From assembly GCF_029168945.1 (NCBI RefSeq), contig NC_083603.1, positions 9,982,001 through 10,046,000 of the forward strand: a DNA stretch of 64,000 nucleotides, written 5' to 3'. Below are positions 50,640 to 63,187 of the stretch, piece after piece. Made by a program: the position numbers and the translations under genes. Numbering within the stretch: position 1 is the first letter of the stretch; each line of letters begins with the position of its first letter. Source of the stretch: Cannabis sativa. Lineage: Eukaryota; Streptophyta; Magnoliopsida; Rosales; Cannabaceae. The notes beneath the pieces are model-generated. The model made no database searches and was not told the DNA's origin. It saw nothing but the letters and a program-made list of their open reading frames with translations.

Positions 50640-53600
50640 ATGGGTTCATTTCCTGGTAATTCTGAAATTGTTGAAGCAGAAGAGGAGCCTAGTTCAAGTC
50701 AACACACCAAAGGTTCATATTTATCGAATTCTGGATATAGTGCAAGAGACAAAGATCTGAAGCTTCCTGTTCTAAAATTTGGATACAAGGATTCACTTGA
50801 AGATGATATTAACAAACTCTTTGATGCTATCAATCTTAAAACTTCCAAAGGTTTGGGTCTTTCAAGCCAAGCAGGATCAAGCCCAATGAACAAGAATGCC
50901 TCAAAGAAGCCTATAACTATGGGTGTACCTCGTTCCCCAGGATATGGGAATTCTGAGCCAGTGACTTTGAAACAAGCACTAAGGGAACTTTCCCTTACTA
51001 AAGCATCAGAAATGGCTGCTATGAAACGGTTATCAAAGATGACAGGCGGCTCTACTGGAACCTCTGAAGCTGGAAGGATCAAGACATTGTACAATTCGGT
51101 TGTACTTGAATCGGGTAAATCTAGTCCTCGGTTTGGTGAAGGTCGGGGAAATATGGTTGAGATATCTCTTGTGCCAGAAGAAAGTATGTCAAATGCTTTA
51201 GCGAAAACTGCAGACCATCTTCGAATTTCCAAGATGAAATCTCCAAACATGAGTGTTGATTCTTCTCCTCGCTTTGCAGCAATACAGAGTGTTGGGAGTA
51301 CCCCAGTACCAAATGAAAGTGTTTCCACACCCAGGAAAGTTGGAATTCAGACAAAGCTGGTGCAGAAAGAGATGGCTGCATCAGAACCTTCTCCATCTTG
51401 TTCTGATTGTGGTGTTGACAGTTTAGAATCGGGTAAAACTGCTTCCGCCGCAACCCAAAATATTTCTGGGGCTACATCAACACAAAATGAAAGTACTTCC
51501 ACATCAAAGAATGTTGGGATTCAAACAATTAAGTCTGCGCTAATGGAAGAAGAGGACGAAACTTGTGAACAACTTTCATCATCTTCTCATCATGGCGACA
51601 AAAGTTTGGATTCGGTTGAAAAAATTCCAGAGTCAACTAGGTTAAGAAATAAGCCATCAGCTCAAAAGGCAGGGCAGAAAGTCAGGTTGCATTCAGGGTC
51701 TTCTTCGAGCACAGTCAGTGTGAGCAGAGTAAGCAAGATATCAAGAAATAATGCACGCTTGGTGAGACCAGTCAGCAGAAGCAAGAATGTAATTAAGAAG
51801 AAAATTAAGCAAGATTTAAGCTCTCCTGCGAGTGCATCTAGCGGATTTAACGAATCAGCTACAAAGTCCGGTCCTTCATCAGGCCAGCTAGTTTGCGAGA
51901 GATGTCACTGTACCTTGAAGAATGCAGGCAAAAAGTCCAGTCAAGTTTCCTTGTCACCTCAATCTACCAGTTTTAATTCCGAAGTGAATTCTACTACTGT
52001 GAACTCCAGCACAAACAAACCAGGCCTTACTTTTGATAACCGTGTTAAAAGTGGAGCTGGAATTATTAAAGCGAAAAAGAACTCTAAATCAAGAGACATT
52101 GGTGAGTTCTCACAAAGCAGTCAAGGGGAGTATAGTAGTAGTACAACCATGAGTGATGAGAGCATTCTTAGTGGGTCAAGTTGTGGCAACAGGCCTCACA
52201 TGTCGAAGGATGTGAGGTGGGAAGCAGTTCGTCATGCTGTGATACAGGATGGAGTCTTGGGCCTGAATCAATTCAATCTTATAAAGAAGCTCGGTTGTGG
52301 GGACATTGGTACTGTTTATCTTGCAGAGCTAATTGGTACCAATTGTCTGTTTGCGATAAAGGTAATGGACAATGAATTTTTGGCGAGGCGGAAGAAGATG
52401 CCTAGAGCTCAAACCGAGCGAGAAATCTTGAGAATGCTGGATCACCCTTTTCTCCCTACACTATATGCTCAGTTTACATCAGATAATTTATCATGTTTAG
52501 TTATGGAGTACTGCCCTGGTGGAGATCTGCATGTCCTTCGGCAGAAGCAGCCTGGTAGAAACTATTCTGAAGCAGCAGCAAGGTGCAATTCCATACAATT
52601 CTTATTTGTGTCTTTACAAATACTCTTTGTGATATTATATGCAATGAAGCAATATATTAAAGGCAAGCAACACATATGGAAAACTGTCTTGAGTGAAGTT
52701 AAAAACTTTATATGTATTATGTATGTATGTATGTATTTATGTGTAGATAACCATATCTTTATGTTTGTTTATGCATTTGCAAGCGGGGCTTAAACTCGTT
52801 ATTTTGTTGTTTAAGATTCAGTTCTTGTGTTCCTTTTTTTTAGCTGCACATCCATGTTGAGAATCATGGGATTCCATCTCAAAACCAATTACCAAAGTAT
52901 TTTGTTTTTCAATGGGAAATTGAAACCAACGTTTGTCTATTGCTTCTATCATTAAACTAAGGGCTAGGTTCTTATATGAGAAAAAATAGGCTAAAGTGAA
53001 ATATGGATGGTTCTTTCTATTCATGTATATCTATATCAAATCATTCTTGGTTTTAACTCTGAATCTTGTTATGTTTTGTAGGTTTTATGTTGCTGAAGTT
53101 CTACTTGCTTTGGAGTATTTGCACATGCTTGGAGTTGTTTACCGGGATCTGAAACCAGAGAATGTTCTTGTTCGGGAGGATGGTCACATTATGCTCACAG
53201 ATTTTGATCTGTCACTTCGTTGTAGCGTCAGTCCAACACTATTAAAATCTTCTTCCGATGTAGATCCAGTGAGGATTTCTGGTCCTTGTACAGATTCTAG
53301 CTGTGTTAATCCTTTTTGCATAGAACCGACCTGTCAAGTCCCGTGCTTTAGTCCAAGGTTTCTACCTGCCAGTGCAAAAGCAAGAAAGGCCAAGATTGAC
53401 CATGCCGCCCTGGTAAGATCATTGCCACAGCTTGTGGCCGAGCCTACAGATGCCCGGTCGAATTCATTTGTAGGGACCCACGAGTACTTGGCTCCTGAGA
53501 TTATCAAAGGAGAGGGCCATGGAGCTGCAGTTGATTGGTGGACCTTTGGAATATTCCTTTACGAGCTTCTCTACGGCAAGACACCTTTCAAAGGCCTCAA

Positions 53601-53925
53601 CAACGAAGAAACATTAGCCAATGTGGTGTTGCAAACCCTTAAGTTTCCCGACACCTCTATCGTTAGTTTTCAGGCGATGGATCTCATCAAACGGTTGTTG
53701 GTTAAAGAACCCGAGTATCGGTTTGGATCGGAGAAAGGAGCTGCAGAGATTAAGCAGCATCCTTTCTTTGAGGGCCTGAACTGGGCATTAATTCGATGTG
53801 CAGTTCCACCAGAAATCCCAGAGTTTCCGGATTTTGAAATCCCGAGCTTAGCTCCTCCAGAAACAGAGAGCAAGTATTTGGAATGCAAAGCCACAGGAGA
53901 GCTTCTGGAGTTTGAGTTGTTTTAG
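50640..53925 (+). CDS. KIPK: AGCVIII protein kinase, KIPK-like
   Basis: Ser/Thr kinase of the plant AGCVIII group; its family includes D6PK-type and KCBP-interacting kinases that act at the plasma membrane or cytoskeleton in growth control. Exons 50640-52582 and 53082-53925 (GT/AG, intron 499 bp) give 928 residues, close to the usual KIPK length. Residues 1-540 are a long Ser-rich non-catalytic region that starts [16 protein letters not shown], as in KIPKs. The kinase domain starts near 545: glycine loop GCGDIG (552-557), ATP-site Lys574, catalytic loop YRDLKPEN (668-675), DFD (688-690) instead of DFG, which marks AGCVIII kinases, a Cys-rich insertion (about 695-775), and APE (785-787). The C terminus is EFELF, a hydrophobic PIF-like tail. 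The first in-frame ATG fits the family N terminus. Catalytic residues are all present. Confidence 0.94.
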
Positions 53926-54789
53926 AAAGAAAGAAAGAAAGTCAAAGTCAAGTGATGTGTATGTTATAGCTCGATTGCAGAAGGTTTATTCCAATGTTGT
54001 AAATTATGTGATGTAAATGTGGTAATTTACATACACCTATGGGGATAAAGCTTAGCTTAGCTTAGCTTGTCAATCGAGAGAGGCTGCTTAGAGATTATTC
54101 AGAGATTACTCCCAAATTCCAATATTCCATACAACAATTTAGATTTCAGTCACTATGTAACATGGTCCAATTCCGAGTGTACAAAAGCGGCTTTGCAAAT
54201 TGACCACTTCACCATCAATTTTTTTTAAGCATGAAATTATAAATAAATAAATTTCATTTTTAAAAAACATAAATTAAATAAATCAGGGCAAAGTATAAAT
54301 AAACGAATCTTTTGTGTTGTATTTCTATTTCGTTATCCACAATTTACTTTTTTTTTTGAGCGAAAAAAAAATCTGCTCTTAGAGATACTTTTATGGAAGA
54401 TTGAAGTTTATTTGAAGTATGAGAGCATAGTCTAATGGCTTTTATCCTATCTATTTTAATACACAACAAATTTTAATAAATTAAAAGTAATAATTTTTTT
54501 AAGGGTAATTTGTGGTTAAATCTTGTCTTATATTTATATTTTTATGTACTTAACTCTTAATTTTTTTTTCTTGGTAATACTCACTAATTTTTATTTCTGT
54601 TTGTAAATTTAACACGTATGACGTTTGTTAAATACATCTGTTAAATGTTGATTGAAACTTTTAATGAGTATAAGTGACATGGTCTCATTACTTCACACAA
54701 ATTTAATAAATTAAATATTATAAAAAATTATATATGTGCGGATATGGTGCATTTTAAGAATAAGTATTGGTAAAAAATTTTGTCGAACT
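53926..54789. other. 3' flank of kinase gene
   Basis: Presumed 3' UTR to about 54190, with four tandem 'agctt' units at 54052-54069. The rest is AT-rich and without a gene. Confidence 0.5.
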
Positions 54790-55115
54790 CGAGGTCTAAG
54801 GGTATTCAATAGATGAGTTAGGATCAGTTGAGTGCTCATAAACTGATCGGTGGTATGGGGTTTCAAAATATGAGGGATTTTAACTTAACATTATTGAAAA
54901 AACAAGCTTGGCGACTACTTACGCAGACCAATTCTCTTGTTGGCTGAATCTATAAAGTCAGATATTATTCTCATGGTTCGTTTTTGAATGCTAAGTTGGG
55001 TGCCAATCCAAATTTTATTTGGAGGAGCATTTTGGAGTCTCAAGCTTTTATTAAAAGTGGTCTTCGGAAGAGGGTGGGATCGGGGGTTGATGTTGGGATT
55101 TTGGAGGATGTACGA
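54790..55115 (+). pseudogene. LINE reverse-transcriptase tail fragment
   Basis: A broken plus-strand frame resembles the LINE block GFRNLRDFNLALLAKQAWRL-type through the 'FLNAKLGANPNFIWRSILE' stretch (54990-55040) and a Gly/Arg-rich end. Frameshifts and stops occur throughout. Both ends are missing. Confidence 0.6.
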
Positions 55116-55289
55116 TGAAATTCTATTTTTTATAATTACCTACTTAATTATATAAACAACTTATTAAATGCGAAATTGTGAATAAGTTGTTGAACGAAAA
55201 TACAACTTGATTTAACATAAACTAGACTTGATGAATTAAATAAGTTGTGTAAAGTAAAATTACACATGAAATTTTTATACGGGGTATCA

Positions 55290-56560
55290 ATATTTTTTTT
55301 GGATATTACTAGTCCACATGTCACGTCTAGAGATAAGATTAATGCAAGTTTGAGTCCCTTGTGTCATCTGGGGGACATCGAGGGTGCTTCTCGTAGTATA
55401 GGGGTAGAGCATTGCCATGAATAGGGGTGGGCATCCGATCGAATCTAACTTTTTTTTCCTCATCCGATCCAATCCAATTAGTAATTGAATTTGAAAAATC
55501 ATCATCCGATCTAATTTAATTAGACCTCAAAATCCTATCCAATTCGATCCAAAGTAATTGGATTGGATCAGTTTTTTAATTGGATATCCAACTACACATT
55601 TAATTTTTAACATTAACTTAAAAATATGAAAAATAAATACGTAAAAATAAAATATTTCCATTTATATTTAAGTTTAATATTCTATAAAAATATCATTGTT
55701 ACAAGCGTAATAAAACTAAACGTTTGAAATAACTAAAATAATAATATGTCCAAGTAATAAAATATAACAAAATATTATGAAAATAAATATATAAAACAAC
55801 TAAGTGTTACAAATTTCACAAAAAAAATTACTAAAAATATAATTAATATATATTTTTTTTATTTTATTAGTTTTTATTATATAAATTAATATAAATAATT
55901 TTTTAATGTATATATATAAATATAATTGGATTGGATCGATTTTTAATTGAATTTTAAGATTGACATCCAATAACTGATCCGATCTAATTAGAATCTAACT
56001 TTTAGCATCCAATCCAATCCAATTATAATTGAATATCTATTTTTTTTTATAATTAGATTAGATTGGATCAGTTCGGTTTAATTGGATTGGATTAAATGTT
56101 ACCCACCCCTAGTCATGAACACTCACTGATTGACTTCTTGAATTAGAATAGTAATTATCCTCCATGAAGCTAACTGTCCTTTACTGCTAGTGTCCCAGAG
56201 GTGTAGGCCCCTGTATAGCGATGATTGCGTGGTAGTAGTTTGAGACCTTGATAAGTAACTATCATCTTGTGGTGGACGAGGTTGCACATGTTGTGTTCCA
56301 GTCTCCCTTAGTACTATCCCAAGTAAACATAGTTATCATGGGAGATGGTGCACCATTTACCCGTCCATGTCCCCTAGGTTGAGGCTCCTGGCGAGCATAG
56401 TCATTTTGTGATTCCTTTCACTTGTCTCAAGGAGGTTGAGGTAAGTGTTGATTTGGGAGGTGCCTCCTTAGGTCGTGACATTTGCTTCTGGGTAAGTTGA
56501 GGTGGTGGTGATGCATTAGTACAAGGAGGCTCAAGATGCCTTATTGGTGATGGGGGGAAC
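55290..56560 (-). mobile_element. Ty3/gypsy internal fragment, minus strand
   Basis: Low-quality minus-strand sequence with no intact frame. It is linked to the gypsy pieces at 58448-59142 and 61039-62376 because two solo LTRs with perfect duplications separate them. The hAT-like MITE at 55422-56111 lies inside. Confidence 0.45.
55422..56111. mobile_element. hAT-type MITE, 690 bp
   Basis: Ends TAGGGGTGGGCATCC and ...TTACCCACCCCTA, with 8-bp flanks GCCATGAA (55414-55421) and GTCATGAA (56112-56119). It is full of 'atccgatccaatccaatt' words. It is the intact relative of 44152-46135. Confidence 0.82.
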
Positions 56561-58447
56561 TGTTGGAATTATTTTACCAGGATCTTAGATCTACTCACAA
56601 GTATGTTTATTAACACCCTAAATATGAACTTTCTAAAACGATGAAATAAACACGTATAAAGTTTAGGAAACCTTACATTGGGTGCCGTGGAATTAAATGA
56701 CTCCTTCCGTTCAGATCTCTAACCCTTGTATCCTTTCTGTAGCAGAGTATTATCAAGATCTGAACCTGGATTTCTTTCTCTGAATCTTTGATGCTGAAAC
56801 TCCTTTGTTGATGATCTTTCTTCACGATCTTCCTCACTATGATTGAGGTATTGCTTGCTGTGTGTGGGCACTACTCTAATCACTAAGGAATTTCGATATA
56901 TGAAGGAAGAAGAGAGAGAGAGGGTGGCGGTCAAGGTAGAGAGAGAAAGGCTCAGGTTTTCTGATTCAGAAGTGTAATTTTCCTGAAGCCTTCACTACCT
57001 ATTTATAGCATTCCACTAGGGTTAGGTTTGAATTATTTGGCATTTAAATAATGAAAATATCAGTTTAAAATGCCTACAAAAGTGGCCGGCCATGGCTTAT
57101 TGGGTTTGGGTCTTGCTTTTTGTAATTTTATAATTTTAACACTTTTGTATATGATTTTCTCAAAAATGCCAATTTTCTAATTCAACCATTTAAATGCCAA
57201 TTCTAACTATTTAATAACTATAAATAATTATTTAATAATATTGTCATTTATCATATTTATTAATTGAACCATACAAAGTATCATAATTAACAAATATGCC
57301 CCTAATAACTCTTTCTTTACAATTTCGCCCTTACTTAGTGAAAATTTCACAAATAGACATAGTCTAATTTGAGAATTATAATTGATTAATCAAAACCAAT
57401 TACATGAGTCTTACAAACAATATTATCTCAACTAGTGCGGGGACCATGGGTCTATATAACCGAGCTTCCAATAAGTAGATCAAGAATTTAGCACTAAAAT
57501 TCACTAACTTATTAATTCTTCGTTGAATCCACGCATAGAACTTAGAATTGCACTCTCAGTATATAGAATGCTCTATATGTTCCACCATATAGACGCATCA
57601 TTAGTTATCCATTGTTATAATCCTAATTTGATCAATGATCCTCTATATGAATGATCTACACTATAAAGGGATTAAATTACCGTAACACCCTACTATGTAT
57701 TTTATCCTTAAAACACTTGACCCTGTATAAATGATATTTCAGCTTATGTGAAATGAGTACTCCACCATTTATGTTCGTTTGGTCAAGCTCGAAGGAGATC
57801 ATCCTTTGCTTACTATTCGCCAGATAGAAGCTATAGATTCCATGTTTATGCTAGCGCTCCCACTCAATTGCACTACCGTGTTCCCAAAATGTACGTATCA
57901 CCCTGACCTAAAAGTAGGCTTAACGAACAAATCAAAGAACACGAATAGCCTTTCAAGAATGAGCCTAATCATAACAGGATTAAGAACATTTGATCTAGGA
58001 TCAACTAGGCGATATTGACTTGAATAGATTTTACGGTAAGTTTAATTAAATCTAAGTCAAAGTTCAATATCGGTCCCTTCCGATGCATACTCCATGCATC
58101 CAACCTAAGCTTTACTTTAACCAATGTTCTGGAAAGACCATAGCATTTCTCCAAATGCAAGTAAACTCTTGTTGTAGATTATCATATCAGTAAAACCCTG
58201 TGTCTGATAAATCTAGGAAACTTTATTCACATAGTCATGTTTACTTTCCAATGTGATGATAACACAATAAACAGGATCAAGTATGTGAAAAGGGTTTAAG
58301 ATGAATTTATAAATCAAATAGACAAGCAATTGATAAAGTGAACCAAAACATACACAAATGAATGAAAAATACTTCTGTTTCTTTATTGATGTTGAATAAA
58401 ATAGATTACATTGAAATGGAGTTTTATTTAGTGCATAAAACCTAACA
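56561..58447 (-). mobile_element. Family-A solo LTR, 1887 bp
   Basis: TGTTGG... to ...CCTAACA in plus coordinates, inverted relative to 29346-31227, with the perfect 5-bp duplication GGAAC at 56556-56560 and 58448-58452. No internal sequence is attached. The right part (58320-58400) differs from the other copies. A sense-strand 79-residue frame at 57779-58018 matches 29765-30004. Confidence 0.92.
57779..58018 (+). other. 79-residue ORF antisense to family-A LTR
   Basis: Same frame as 29765-30004, with a few changes (SLSRMS, LRT). No recognised domain; not a supported gene. Confidence 0.25.
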
Positions 58448-59142
58448 GGAACCTGATTGGAGGAGGGTTCCAAACACGATCTCTTCCTCCCTCATTAGCA
58501 CAAATGTCCCTAGGAGCAGACGATAATTGAGAAGGTGGGACTGCATTATTGCGTGTTGTGCCCCATTCCTCACGGGAGTCTCTTTGTGGAGGATGTGGAA
58601 CGTTGTTTTGAAGGGCAATAGATTCTTGCACGTCCCTCTAAGTCTGATGTTGCATAAGAGGAGGTGCATCATTCCTTTTATTCTCATGACTTGGGGTTGT
58701 TACTTGAAGGTGTTGTTGCGGAGAAGGACGTACATTCTCCCTCTGTTCATTCTCATGAAATGGTTGTTGTGGAGTCGTGTTTTGAGTGGTGTCATGACTT
58801 TGGGTCCTTTATGACCTAGACCTCCCTTGGCTTTCAACCGGGTAATGAGTCGAGTGACTCCCACAAGGTTGTCCCCTTTTTACTGTATCGGGGTGCCTCT
58901 TGGCACGGGCTCCACGTTGTGGTGGTCTCGCGACTTCTTAGGAATCTTGACTCTCTTTCCACTCTCTATTGAATCTGAGAGTCTTTTCTAGGTGTTGCGT
59001 AACATCTCGTTCTCCATGAACACCTCATGGAAATTAACAATTTGTCACACACCATGGGATGGTGATGACGAATTTCCAAAATCACAGACTCGACCCTCAT
59101 CGTCAAACATGGGTTATTTTCTTGGATGTTGTGAGGTCCCTT
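58448..59142 (-). mobile_element. Ty3/gypsy gag fragment between two solo LTRs
   Basis: A piece of a minus-strand gypsy gag region, with broken minus-strand frames at 58428-58687. 'gggtcct' and other words recall 2920-3000. It is not the interior of the flanking LTRs: each LTR carries its own different target duplication. Confidence 0.5.
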
Positions 59143-61038
59143 TGTTGGAAATTATTTTACCAGAATCTTAGATCTACTCACAAGTATGTTTATTAACATC
59201 CTAAATATGAACTTTCTAAAACGATGAAATAAACACATATAAAGTTTAGGAAACCTTACATTGGGTGCAGCGGAATATAATGACTCCTTCCGTTCAGATA
59301 TCTAGCCCTTGATTCCTTTCTGTAGCAGAGCATTATCAATATCTGAACCTGGATCTCTTTCTCTGAATCTTTGATGCTGAATCTCCTTTGCTGATGATCT
59401 TTCTTCACAATCTTCCTCACTATGATTGAGGTATCACTTGATGTGTGTGGGCACTACTCATACACTAAGGCTTTCGAAATTATCAAGGAAGAAGAGAGAG
59501 AGTGGTCAGCTAAAGATAGGGAGAGAGAAGGCTCATTTTTTCTGATTCAGAAAGTGTCAGAAGAAAAGTGTAATTTTTCTGAAGCCTTCACTATCTATTT
59601 ATAGCATTCCACTAGGGTTAGATTTGAATTATATGGCATTAAAATAATGAAAAAATCAATTTAAAAAAAAGCTACAAAGGTGGCCGGCCATACACTTAAT
59701 GGATTGGGCCTTGGGCTTTGCAATTTTGCAATTTTAACACCTTTTGTATCTGATTTTCTCAAAAATGCCAATTTCCTAATTCAATCATTTAAATGCCAAT
59801 TCTAACTATTTAATAACTATAAATAATTATTAAATAATATTGTCATTTATCATATTTATTAATTGAACCATACAAAGTATCATAATTAACAAATATGCCC
59901 CTATAAACTCTTTCTTTACAATTTCGCCCTTACTTAGTGAAAATTTCACAAATAGACATAGTCTAATTCGTGAATTATAATTGATTAATCAAAACCAATT
60001 ACATGAGACTTACAAGCAATATTATCTCAACTAGTGGGGGGACCATGGGTCTATATAACCGAGCTTCCAATAAGTAGATCAAGAATTTAGCACTAAAATT
60101 CACTAACTTATTAATTCTTCGTTGAATCCACGCATAGAACTTAGAATTGCACTCTCAGTTATATAGAATGCTCTATATGTTCCACCATATAGACACATCA
60201 TTAGTTATCCATTGTTATAATCCTAATGTGATCAATGATCCTCTATATGAATGATCTACACTGTAAAGGGATTAAATAACCGTTACACCCTACAATGTAT
60301 TTATTCCTTAAAACACTTGACCTCGTATAAATGATATTTCAGCTAATGTGAAATGAGTACTCCACCATTTATGTTCGTTTGGTCAAGCTCGAAGGAGATC
60401 ATCCTTTGCTTACTATTCGCCAGATAGAAGCTATAGATTCCATGTTTATGATAGCGCTCCCACTCAATTGCACTACCGTATTCCCAAAATGTACGTATCA
60501 CCCTGACCTAAAAGTAGGCTTAACTAACAAATCAAAGAACACGAATAGCCTTTCAAGATTGAGCCTAATCATATCAGGATTAAGATCATTTGATCTAGGA
60601 TCAACTAGGCGATATTGACTTGAATAGATATTACGGTAAGTTTAATAAATCTAAGTCAAAGTTCAATATCGGTCCCTTCCGATGCATACTCCATGCATCC
60701 AACCTGAGCTTTACTTTAACCAATGTTCTGGAAAGAACATAGTATTTCTCCAAATACAAGTAAACTCTTGTTGTAGATTATCATATCAGTAAAACCCTAT
60801 GTCTGATAAATCTAGGAAACTTTATTCACATAGTCATGTTTACTTTCCAATGTGTTGACGACACAATAAACAGGATCAAGTATGTGAAAAGGGTTTCAGA
60901 TGAATTTATACATTATGTACATATAATCATGAAATAAATCATGTGAACCATGCAACATTAAATGTTATTTCTGATCTATATTAATAAGTAAATCTGATTA
61001 TATTGAAATGAGTTTTATTTAGGGCATAAAACCCAACA
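59143..61038 (-). mobile_element. Family-A solo LTR, 1896 bp
   Basis: Same orientation as 56561-58447, with the perfect 5-bp duplication CCCTT at 59138-59142 and 61039-61043. It contains the third copy of the 79-residue antisense frame (60379-60618). Confidence 0.92.
60379..60618 (+). other. 79-residue ORF antisense to family-A LTR
   Basis: Third intact copy of the frame at 29765-30004 and 57779-58018; differs at FMIALPL and SLIISG. No recognised domain; not a supported gene. Confidence 0.25.
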
Positions 61039-61162
61039 CCCTTCACTAATGGGCTCAGCAGGTTGAAATTCCTCATGGTGTTCCATGGAGTTTTCCTCAT
61101 TCATGGGGGCAAGTGGTGATCAACGCTTGTGCTCACTACTCTCAATGAAAGCACTAAATTAT
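61039..61162 (-). mobile_element. Gypsy leader next to LTR
   Basis: Contains 'ctctcaatgaaagcactaaattat', closely matching 3371-3394. On the minus strand this is the segment following the LTR, where the primer binding site should be. No standard tRNA match was recognised. Confidence 0.5.
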
Positions 61163-62376
61163 TGACGCAGTTTTTCGTCAATGAATCTAAGAAGATCGTA
61201 TTAATGAGATGTAAACAAGTATTTGTTAATAAAAGTAAACTGATTTATCGAAAAGAAATTTAACAAAGATGAATACAAGGTTTTACAACAGTTCACCCCC
61301 TTTCAGCGGCAATAGGCTAGTCCACTTGTGGTTTTATTGGTCTCAATGCTTGAGAAAAGTTAGTTTTGTTGGTCTCAATGCTTGAGAAAAGTTCTCCAGA
61401 GTTATGTTCTCCAAGAGTTCAATCCTCAAGTAAGTTTTTAGCATGAGAGAGTGAGAGTTTGTGAGTCAAAATTGGGATCCCTTTACAGGTGACTTCACTC
61501 CCTTTATATAGGTTTTCATTCAGGACTCACTTAGAGTTTAAAATCTCTTAACAAGAGATACACCTTCTCTTAACTATAGTGGAGTTAGGTTTAAAATACA
61601 AAATGATAACAAAATCATATTTCAAAATAAATATCTAAAAAAATGACAATTGCCGAAGATATCTTTAATCCACATGTGCTAGCTTATTTTTGTCACGAGG
61701 AGCACATGCATGTTGATGAACAACACATGCTGAGATCATGATGCTAATGAGTTGTGAAAAAGCACGTGCTAAGGTAAGGAGCATCTCGGCTAGGGTCGAG
61801 ATGATGACTTTGTGTTGTGATCTCGGCTAGGACCGAGATGTTGACTTGATATTGTGATCTTGGCTAGGGCCGCAATGATATGTTAAGGTTGTCATTTTGG
61901 CTTGGGTCAAAGTAGCATGTTAGGGTTGTCATCTCGGCTTGGGCCGAAATGATGCCTTGGTGTTGCCATCTCGGCTTGGGCCAAGATGAAGCCTTTGGAT
62001 GTGGTGATCTTGGCTAGGGTCGAGATGGTTTTGATGGTGTGCATCTCGGCCAGGGCTGAGATGGTGCTTGGTGAAGAGCTCTAAGACAATGCCTTCATAA
62101 GGAGGCCGAGATGCTGCCTTCTTAAGGAGGCCGAGATGATGGTGTGAGACAAGGACGAGGTGATGAGCTAGAGCCGAGATAGTGCTCAATGAAGAGCTTT
62201 GAGAAAGGTGATGAGCTTTGGTCTGAGATGATGCTTGATGAAGAGTACCTCGACCTTGAGGAAGGTGAGTTTTGGTACGAGGTGATGAGGCATGGTGGTT
62301 TCACCACTTAGGTGTCTAGGTCAAATGTTATCTTTACGATTGCTATTTTTGTAAAATTAGGGTATAATAATTGTCA
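61163..62376 (-). repeat. Ty3/gypsy 5' LTR, minus strand
   Basis: Runs from TGACGCAGTTTTTCGTCA, itself a near-palindrome, to a CA at 62376 (end inferred). A TATATAG-like word is at 61504-61510. It contains the 37-bp array at 61783-62110. Together with 61039-61162, 58448-59142 and 55290-56560 it forms one disrupted element. Confidence 0.55.
61783..62110 (+). repeat. 37-bp tandem array, each unit with a palindrome
   Basis: Unit starts ('atctcggc' or decayed forms) are at 61783, 61820, 61857, 61894, 61931, 61968, 62007 and 62043, a period of 37 with two small changes. Each unit contains ATCTCGGC-taggG-CCGAGAT or a version altered by C-to-T or G-to-A. Diverged units continue to about 62250. Confidence 0.88.
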
Positions 62377-63187
62377 ATAATAAAATTCCATGATTTTATT
62401 AAAAAAATGAAAAAATACATGTATTTTCAAAATAAATATTTAATTATTAAAAAAAATAAAAAATAGATCTAGCTAAACAATTATCATCGTATTTAATCAC
62501 TTAAAACATAAATTCAAATTTATTGCTGAAAAACAGTAATCCCCAAATCAAATCATAATAAAATATTAAAAGTGTCTATCTAACAGCATTTTTTGGTTTA
62601 ACATTTATTAGTTTAACAGAATATTAAATTTACAGAAATTTAACGATTAGGTTTTATCTCCCGTTAATAAATAAATCCAATAATTAAACTCAAAAAATTA
62701 AACAATCTTTTAAATATTAATAATCTCTTTTTAAATTAAAAAAAAAATCATGAAAAATCATCTTAACCACATATCTCTCCTATCTTGGGAGAATATTAAT
62801 GAATTTTTTTATTTATTTTTTTTTAAAAAAAAAATCTTTATATATTAAAGATTGTTAGCGTTATTATTTTCTAAATATATTAATATTAGTGTTTTAACAA
62901 TTAATATTAATTTTAATGGTATAACCCTAACACGGAAAGCCAAATCAAAAAAAAGGAAAAAACAAAGATTGAAAGAATCGACCCAGAGATTGAGAGCAGA
63001 TTTTTATAGGAAATCAATTGTTACTCCTTCAAAGATTGAAGGAAAGGCATAGAGAAGGGCAGAGGAAGAGGACTCCACTTCACCCATCGATTTTCTTCAA
63101 AAGTCGATACTTAATTACTGCTTCAAAAAAACGATTGAAGGGAAGGGCATAAAGAGAGGGAGAGGAAGCAGAGCAAGAGGGCTGATA
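62377..63187. other. AT-rich intergenic, then purine-rich stretch
   Basis: 62377-62930 is AT-rich with A and T runs. 62935-63187 is rich in AG, with a loose duplicate ('gattgaaggaaaggcat' near 63034 and 'gattgaagggaagggcat' near 63133). No confident gene. Confidence 0.4.

Noticed and set aside
50699..51328. 209-residue minus-strand frame
   Set aside because: Antisense shadow of the first kinase exon, with no domain of its own.
56561..61038. Reading the two same-strand LTRs as one complete small retrotransposon
   Set aside because: Each has its own perfect but different 5-bp duplication, and the segment between is gypsy gag sequence of another family.
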